DNA from: Fibrella aquatilis
GTDB taxonomy: Bacteria; Bacteroidota; Bacteroidia; Cytophagales; Spirosomataceae
Length of the DNA stretch: 64,000 bases
NCBI RefSeq assembly: GCF_017353255.1
Contig: NZ_JAFMYU010000004.1
Span: 307,376-371,375, forward strand
Direction of reading: 5' to 3'
This document shows positions 61,461-64,000 of the stretch, one piece after another (positions within the stretch are counted from its first letter, which is position 1; each line of letters starts with the position of its first letter). A program made the translations under genes and the position numbers. The notes under the pieces were generated by a model. That model made no database searches and had not been told where the DNA came from. It saw only the letters and a program-made list of their open reading frames with translations.

Positions 61461-61477
61461 TTGGTATGCTACTTGAC
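61461..61477 (+). promoter_or_regulatory. Sigma-54 (-24/-12) promoter 7
   Basis: TTGGTATGCTACTTGAC keeps the GG and TTG with the right spacing, though -22 to -20 are TAT instead of CAC. Transcription should start near 61487, about 43 bases before permease 15. The TTG in the -24 element is not a start codon. Confidence 0.65.
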
Positions 61478-61529
61478 CAAGCAACAGCAGCACTTACCAC
61501 TTACCACTCATCGTTCACCACTTATTCCC

Positions 61530-63947
61530 ATGCTACGCAACTACCTCAAAATCGCCTTTCGCAACCTGGTCAACAACAAGGCGTACTCAGCTATCAACAT
61601 TGGCGGGCTGGCGATGGGCATGGCGGCTACGCTGCTCATTATTCAATACGTGGCCTTTGAACGGAGCTACGACCGGTTCCACCATCACGCTGACCGTATT
61701 TTTCGGGTTAAAGCCGAACGCTATGAAAAAGGCGTGCTCTCGACCGAATGGGCGGGTGGCCCCTTTGCGGTGGGCAATCACCTGAAGGCCGCTTTCCAGG
61801 AAGTAGACGATTACACCCGTGTCTACATTCGCAACAAGCTACTGCTGGAAGCCAACGACCGTAAGTATAAAGTAGAGCAGGGCGCATTCGTTACGCCGTC
61901 GTTTTTCAGCGTCTTCTCCTATTCGCTGCTGAGCGGCAACGCCAAAACGGCCCTCACCGACCCCAACACGGGCGTGATTTCGGTTTCGCTGGCGAAGCGG
62001 TTGTTTGGCACAAAGAACCCACTGGGACAGGTGATCACCATCGAGCGCGAATTTCCGATCAGGATAACGGGCGTGTATCAGGACTTCCCCAAAAACTCAC
62101 ACCTGGCCGCCGATTACCTCATGTCGTTCAGCACGTTTCAGCGGCTGTTTAATCCCAAAAATGAACCCAATAAAAACTTCGACAACACCTGGAACTGGGA
62201 CGGGTGCCTGACTTACCTGCTGCTGCGACCCGATGCAGATCCCGACAAGCTCGCGGCCAAATTCCCGGCTTTCCTAATAGCCAGCAAACAACACGACCCA
62301 AAGACCAACGATGGTCTTGCCCTGCGGCTGCAGCCGCTGCCCGATATCCACCTCTATTCGCATTACATGATGGAGGCCACCCCCAACGGCGACGGCAACT
62401 CGGTGTATGTGCTGCTGTGTGTGGCCTTTTTCATCATCGCCATTGCCTGGATCAACTACGTCAACCTGGCCACAGCCCGCGCCATTGGCCGGGCCAAGGA
62501 AGTGGGCGTACGCAAGGCCGTAGGGTCGTACCGCAGTCAGTTGATCGGGCAGTTTATGATCGAGTCGGCGCTGCTCAACTTCCTGGCCGTGGTGCTGGCG
62601 TTTTTGGGCATTGTAGTAGCTCTTCCGCTGTTTAACCAGTTTACCGATCAGCAACTGACGCTGGCGTTTGTGTGGTCGGGGCGTTTCTGGCTGGGGCTAG
62701 GCACGATGTATGTTGTTGGCACGCTGCTATCCGGGGCCTATCCGGCGTTTGTGCTGTCTGATTTTAGCCCCATCGCGGTGCTCAAAAATGGCGTTTCGGC
62801 GTTCAGGGAGGGTGTTTTCCTCAGAAAATCGCTGGTGGTGGTGCAGTTTGCGGCCTCCGTTTTTCTGCTGGTGGGCACTATCACGGTGTTTCGGCAATTG
62901 CAGTTTATGCGCAGCCAGAACCTGGGCATCGACATTGCCCAGACCCTGGTGCTCGACAAGCCCATGAACGATTCTACGCGGGTATCCCAAACCAAGGCAT
63001 TCAAGACGTATTTGCTGGGGCAGTCGGTTATTAAACGGGTGGCCGTGGCGGGTTCTGTTCCCGGCGAAAAGGTAGACTTCAACGCGGGCGGCATCCGGCT
63101 GGTGGGTGCCCCCGACGCCGACGGCAAGCAGTACCGCGTCATTGGGGCCGACTATGACTTTATCGACGCGTTTGGCATGACGGTGCTGGCCGGGCGCAAC
63201 TTCAACGAAAAGCTGGGTGAGAAAGACGCCGTGGTCTTCAACCGCACCGGCATCCGGCAGTTGGGCTTCACCGACCCGCAGAAAGCGCTGGGCCAGAAAA
63301 TCGACTTCTGGGGCGACAAGCTCACCATTGTCGGCGTGGTCGATGACTTCCATCAGCAGTCGCTCCGCGAAGCCTACGAGCCGCTTATTCTCCGACTCGA
63401 CCCCGGCGTAAACGGGCAGGTGCTGATCAAACTGGCCGACGGCAATCCCGGTCCGGCTATTGCCGCCGTGCAAAAAGCGTGGTTGCAGTTTTTCCCCACC
63501 GACCCGTTCGTTTATTCATTTCTGGACGAACGCTACAACAAGCAGTACCGCGCCGACGAGCGCTTCGGGCAGGTGTTTGGCTTCTTTACATTAATCGCCA
63601 TTCTGGTGGCCTGTCTGGGCTTGCTGGGCCTCGCCACGTTCACGGCGCAGCAGCGCACCAAAGAGATTGGCGTACGTAAAGTGTTGGGGGCCAGCGTAGG
63701 CAGCCTCGTGGCGTTGCTTTCGAAAGATTTTCTAAAACTGGTGGGCATTGCCATTGTTGTGGCCTCGCCCGTAGCCTGGTATGCCATGCACCGCTGGTTG
63801 CAGGACTTCGCCACCAGGATTACCCTCGACTGGTGGATTTTTGCCCTGGCAGGGTTGTTTGCCGTAGGCATTGCCCTGCTCACGGTGAGCTTCCAAAGCA
63901 TCAAAGCCGCGTTGCTCAACCCTGTAAAATCGCTACGAAGTGAATAA
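61530..63947 (+). CDS. MacB/FtsX-type ABC permease 15
   Basis: ATG 61530 gives MLRNYLKIAFRNLVNNKAYS, aligned with the family; the longer frame upstream would start in the promoter. The product has 805 residues. Coupling motifs are AKEVGVRKAVGS and KEIGVRKVLGAS (about 711), with AQQRT before the second. The first periplasmic domain is somewhat longer in its ENEPNKNFDNTWNWDG-like part (written NPKNEPNKNFDNTW, near 210-225). The tail ends ALLNPVKSLRSE. It is separated from the previous permease by the TIR and regulator genes but keeps its own sigma-54 control region, and a further secreted-protein gene starts 12 bases later. Confidence 0.93.
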   Translation: MLRNYLKIAFRNLVNNKAYSAINIGGLAMGMAATLLIIQYVAFERSYDRFHHHADRIFRVKAERYEKGVLSTEWAGGPFAVGNHLKAAFQEVDDYTRVYIRNKLLLEANDRKYKVEQGAFVTPSFFSVFSYSLLSGNAKTALTDPNTGVISVSLAKRLFGTKNPLGQVITIEREFPIRITGVYQDFPKNSHLAADYLMSFSTFQRLFNPKNEPNKNFDNTWNWDGCLTYLLLRPDADPDKLAAKFPAFLIASKQHDPKTNDGLALRLQPLPDIHLYSHYMMEATPNGDGNSVYVLLCVAFFIIAIAWINYVNLATARAIGRAKEVGVRKAVGSYRSQLIGQFMIESALLNFLAVVLAFLGIVVALPLFNQFTDQQLTLAFVWSGRFWLGLGTMYVVGTLLSGAYPAFVLSDFSPIAVLKNGVSAFREGVFLRKSLVVVQFAASVFLLVGTITVFRQLQFMRSQNLGIDIAQTLVLDKPMNDSTRVSQTKAFKTYLLGQSVIKRVAVAGSVPGEKVDFNAGGIRLVGAPDADGKQYRVIGADYDFIDAFGMTVLAGRNFNEKLGEKDAVVFNRTGIRQLGFTDPQKALGQKIDFWGDKLTIVGVVDDFHQQSLREAYEPLILRLDPGVNGQVLIKLADGNPGPAIAAVQKAWLQFFPTDPFVYSFLDERYNKQYRADERFGQVFGFFTLIAILVACLGLLGLATFTAQQRTKEIGVRKVLGASVGSLVALLSKDFLKLVGIAIVVASPVAWYAMHRWLQDFATRITLDWWIFALAGLFAVGIALLTVSFQSIKAALLNPVKSLRSE

Positions 63948-63959
63948 CCCCAATAAACT

Positions 63960-64000
63960 ATGAAAACGCTGTTCATTGCCCTCGCCTTCGTGCTATCGAT
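63960..64000 (+). CDS. Start of a secreted-protein gene (cut by window end)
   Basis: ATG 63960 opens MKTLFIALAFVLS, the beginning of a signal peptide. The start resembles that of the DUF2807 protein at 11.9 kb, which also follows a permease, but only 13 codons are visible, so no product is named. Confidence 0.6.
   Translation, partial: MKTLFIALAFVLS

Noticed and set aside
61461..61529. TTG start for permease 15
   Set aside because: It lies in the -24 element of promoter 7 and adds 23 residues unlike the family.
1..64000. CRISPR arrays, tRNA/rRNA genes or insertion sequences
   Set aside because: No regularly spaced direct repeats, no cloverleaf-like segment and no transposase frame were found on either strand.

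Overview
The window comes from a member of the Bacteroidota, most probably a Spirosoma-like lineage of the order Cytophagales. The grounds are a type IX secretion C-terminal domain, a TPR-GAF-kinase-receiver-AraC hybrid regulator, BlaI/BlaR-type genes, a DUF2807 protein and, above all, a very large family of MacB/FtsX-type permeases ending in the tail SLRSE. The genus cannot be fixed from the sequence alone. No tRNA, rRNA, CRISPR array or transposase gene was seen.

Layout. 1-6.5 kb: the 3' part of a PAS histidine kinase; convergent to it, an acyl-carrier/adenylation fusion protein with a homologue of photoactive yellow protein just upstream; a small lipoprotein; and a BlaI-BlaR1-like pair with a palindromic operator. 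6.5-19.8 kb: a head-to-tail run of a small secreted CxxC protein, five permeases and a DUF2807 protein. 19.8-21.4 kb: a Crp/Fnr regulator divergent from a sterol-desaturase-family membrane enzyme. 21.8-43.7 kb: eight more permeases, two of them carrying an N-terminal prefix domain and preceded by a short PadR regulator, plus a second CxxC secreted protein. 43.8-52.3 kb, minus strand: a hybrid sensor/AraC regulator followed by a surface-protein operon (lipoprotein, tail-fibre-like protein, inactive protease-like protein with a type IX sorting domain, CsgG-like protein, globin). 52.6-55.9 kb: a permease fossil and a third PadR-permease module on the minus strand. 56-59 kb: an LRR-Roc-COR-TIR protein and an orphan antitoxin-like gene. 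59.5-64 kb: two small secreted proteins, a membrane-anchored winged-helix regulator, one more permease, and the start of another secreted protein.

In total there are 15 full-length permeases and two decayed 3' ends, but no ATP-binding ABC subunit. Both coupling motifs (around KEIGVRKVLGAS and its first-half equivalent) are kept, so the ATPase probably acts from elsewhere in the genome.

The most unusual result is regulatory. Every permease transcription unit (seven of seven) begins with a -24/-12 (sigma-54) promoter with the exact 11-base step between GG and the G of TTG. Upstream lies a shared dyad, TGTCCG-N4-CGGACA. Its centre is about 62-64 or 73-74 bases from the -24 GG, one helical turn apart, and a second full, degenerate or half site lies 21 bases further out. 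Several of these control regions have a hairpin with a T-tract between activator site and promoter. This points to one sigma-54 activator of the NtrC class, encoded outside the window, driving the whole permease array as a single regulon.

A second recurring structure is a set of long, near-perfect inverted repeats that begin at or inside stop codons. Two of these are copies of one TGTACAAT-rich element.
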